Origin: Gemmatimonadota bacterium
GTDB taxonomy: Bacteria; Latescibacterota; UBA2968; UBA8231
Reading direction: 5' to 3'
DNA: 12,310 nucleotides
Assembly: GCA_026706505.1 (NCBI GenBank)
Contig: JAPOYQ010000736.1
Coordinates: 3,367-15,676, forward strand
This document shows positions 11,774 through 12,310 of this stretch, in pieces. The stretch's first letter is position 1; each line of letters opens with the position of its first letter. A program made the position numbers and the translations under genes. A model generated the notes under the pieces. The model was given only the letters and a program-made list of their open reading frames with translations, was not told the DNA's origin and searched no databases.

Positions 11774-12157
11774 ATGCCAACCCTACGTATGCCCAACATC
11801 AACCAGATCGCCGTCTCGGGCACGCTCTGCCAAGACCCTGACTTTCGTTTCATGGACGACGGCCAGGCCCGCTGCCGCGCGCGTGTGGCCGTCAACCGTT
11901 CCTACCGCGACCGCAACCAACAGTGGCAGGAAGAAACCAGCTATTTCGACGTGGTGCTTTGGAACAAATCCGCCGAGCAGCTGGCCAAGCGGCTTAGGAA
12001 GGGTACGCCGGTATTCATCACGGGCCGCTTGCAGTCCCACGCTTGGCGCGACGACAACGACCAGCCGCAGACCCGCGTGGTGATCCAGGTCCGCAATCTG
12101 CAAGTGCTGGACAAAGACGACATCAACCAAGAGGAGGAAGCGCCATGTCAGCCGTAA
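11774..12157 (+). CDS. ssb: Single-stranded DNA-binding protein (127 aa)
   Basis: This is a clear SSB OB-fold: NQIAVSGTLCQDPDFRF at the N-terminus, ARCRARVAVNRSYRD, then SYFDVVLWNKSAEQLAKRLRKG (the strongly conserved F-x-V-x-x-W/F-AE-x-L-x-KG block), FITGRLQSHAW and VVIQVRNLQVLD. GGAGG (11761-11765) lies 8 bases before the ATG, which places the OB-fold right at the start of the product. The C-terminal region is short and acidic (DDINQEEE) but ends in APCQP rather than the usual DDDIPF-like tip that binds replication partners. That suggests an element-encoded SSB with altered partner choice. It probably serves plasmid or conjugative single-stranded DNA. It overlaps the next gene by 13 bases. 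Confidence 0.93.
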   Translation: MPTLRMPNINQIAVSGTLCQDPDFRFMDDGQARCRARVAVNRSYRDRNQQWQEETSYFDVVLWNKSAEQLAKRLRKGTPVFITGRLQSHAWRDDNDQPQTRVVIQVRNLQVLDKDDINQEEEAPCQP

Positions 12158-12310
12158 CCCATCATCTGTCCCAGGTCGAGTATTTCGACTGGAGCGAGTT
12201 GGCCGACTTCGACGAGAGCCAGAAGGCCCGCGCCATCCGGTTGCTCCGCGAAGCCACAAGGCACGTTGAGCGGTGGACCCTTCGGCAAGCCATCGCCGAG
12301 GCCGCAGCGC
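12145..12310 (+). CDS. Hypothetical protein, cut by the window edge
   Basis: The ATG at 12145 lies inside the 3' end of ssb and follows a strong purine-rich GAGGAGGA. The visible 55 residues begin MSAVTHHLSQVEYFDWSELA and continue as an acidic helical region (FDESQKARAIRLLREATRHV). The frame is open to the right edge. No domain can be named from this fragment. Position and coupling suggest it belongs to the same operon. Confidence 0.65.
   Translation, partial: MSAVTHHLSQVEYFDWSELADFDESQKARAIRLLREATRHVERWTLRQAIAEAAA

Noticed and set aside
11644..11841. 65-codon frame with an ATGA overlap after the 61-aa gene
   Set aside because: It has only a weak ribosome binding site and runs 68 bases into ssb in another frame. 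The sequence is not protein-like.

Overview
The window is a mosaic stretch of bacterial accessory DNA with no rRNA, tRNA, ribosomal or core metabolic genes. Genes use ATG with some GTG/TTG starts, purine-rich ribosome binding sites and many 4-base ATGA overlaps. I cannot name the host. The right half is GC-rich with G/C-biased third codon positions, and the left edge is AT-richer, so at least two sources are likely. The single-strand DNA-binding protein, the RadC-family protein and the string of tiny ATGA-coupled ORFs suggest a plasmid, integrative element or prophage-like element on the right.

Layout. Positions 1-524 are non-coding, with a tandem 23-bp repeat and two hairpins. Positions 525-1188 hold a two-gene unit on the + strand: a small membrane protein and a small protein resembling the Cas2/SinR-like family. 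Positions 1511-5460 hold a minus-strand cluster, read right to left: a ComF-like phosphoribosyltransferase with a helical N-terminus, a DprA/Smf protein with an N-terminal ribbon-helix-helix segment, a HAD phosphatase, and a second phosphoribosyltransferase with a Cys cluster. The last three genes overlap, so they should be translated together. Positions 5461-5891 are a leader and divergent-promoter region. Positions 5892-7025 hold a 93-aa protein and a trypsin-like serine protease. A roughly 35-bp repeat lies about 40 bp before each of their start codons.

Positions 7026-7741 form a C-rich, strand-asymmetric, gene-free stretch. It ends with five iteron-like repeats at about 22-bp spacing, a good sigma70-type promoter and a hairpin leader. 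From 7742 to the right edge runs one rightward polycistron: small basic protein, one-TM peptide, RadC, PAPS-reductase-family protein, several small Zn-ribbon or membrane proteins, a frameshifted Cys-rich gene, a 61-aa protein, SSB, and a gene cut by the window edge.

Two things stand out. First, the DprA + HAD + two ComF-like PRTases cassette has the parts for binding DNA or a nucleotide and making or dephosphorylating a ribosyl-phosphate product. That composition suggests a conflict or defence system rather than ordinary competence. Second, a roughly 95-105-nt structured RNA element occurs twice in the right-hand operon, before the PAPS-reductase-family gene and before the 61-aa gene. The two copies share loops and linkers while their main stem differs in sequence but stays fully paired, and a conserved loop can pair into each Shine-Dalgarno region.
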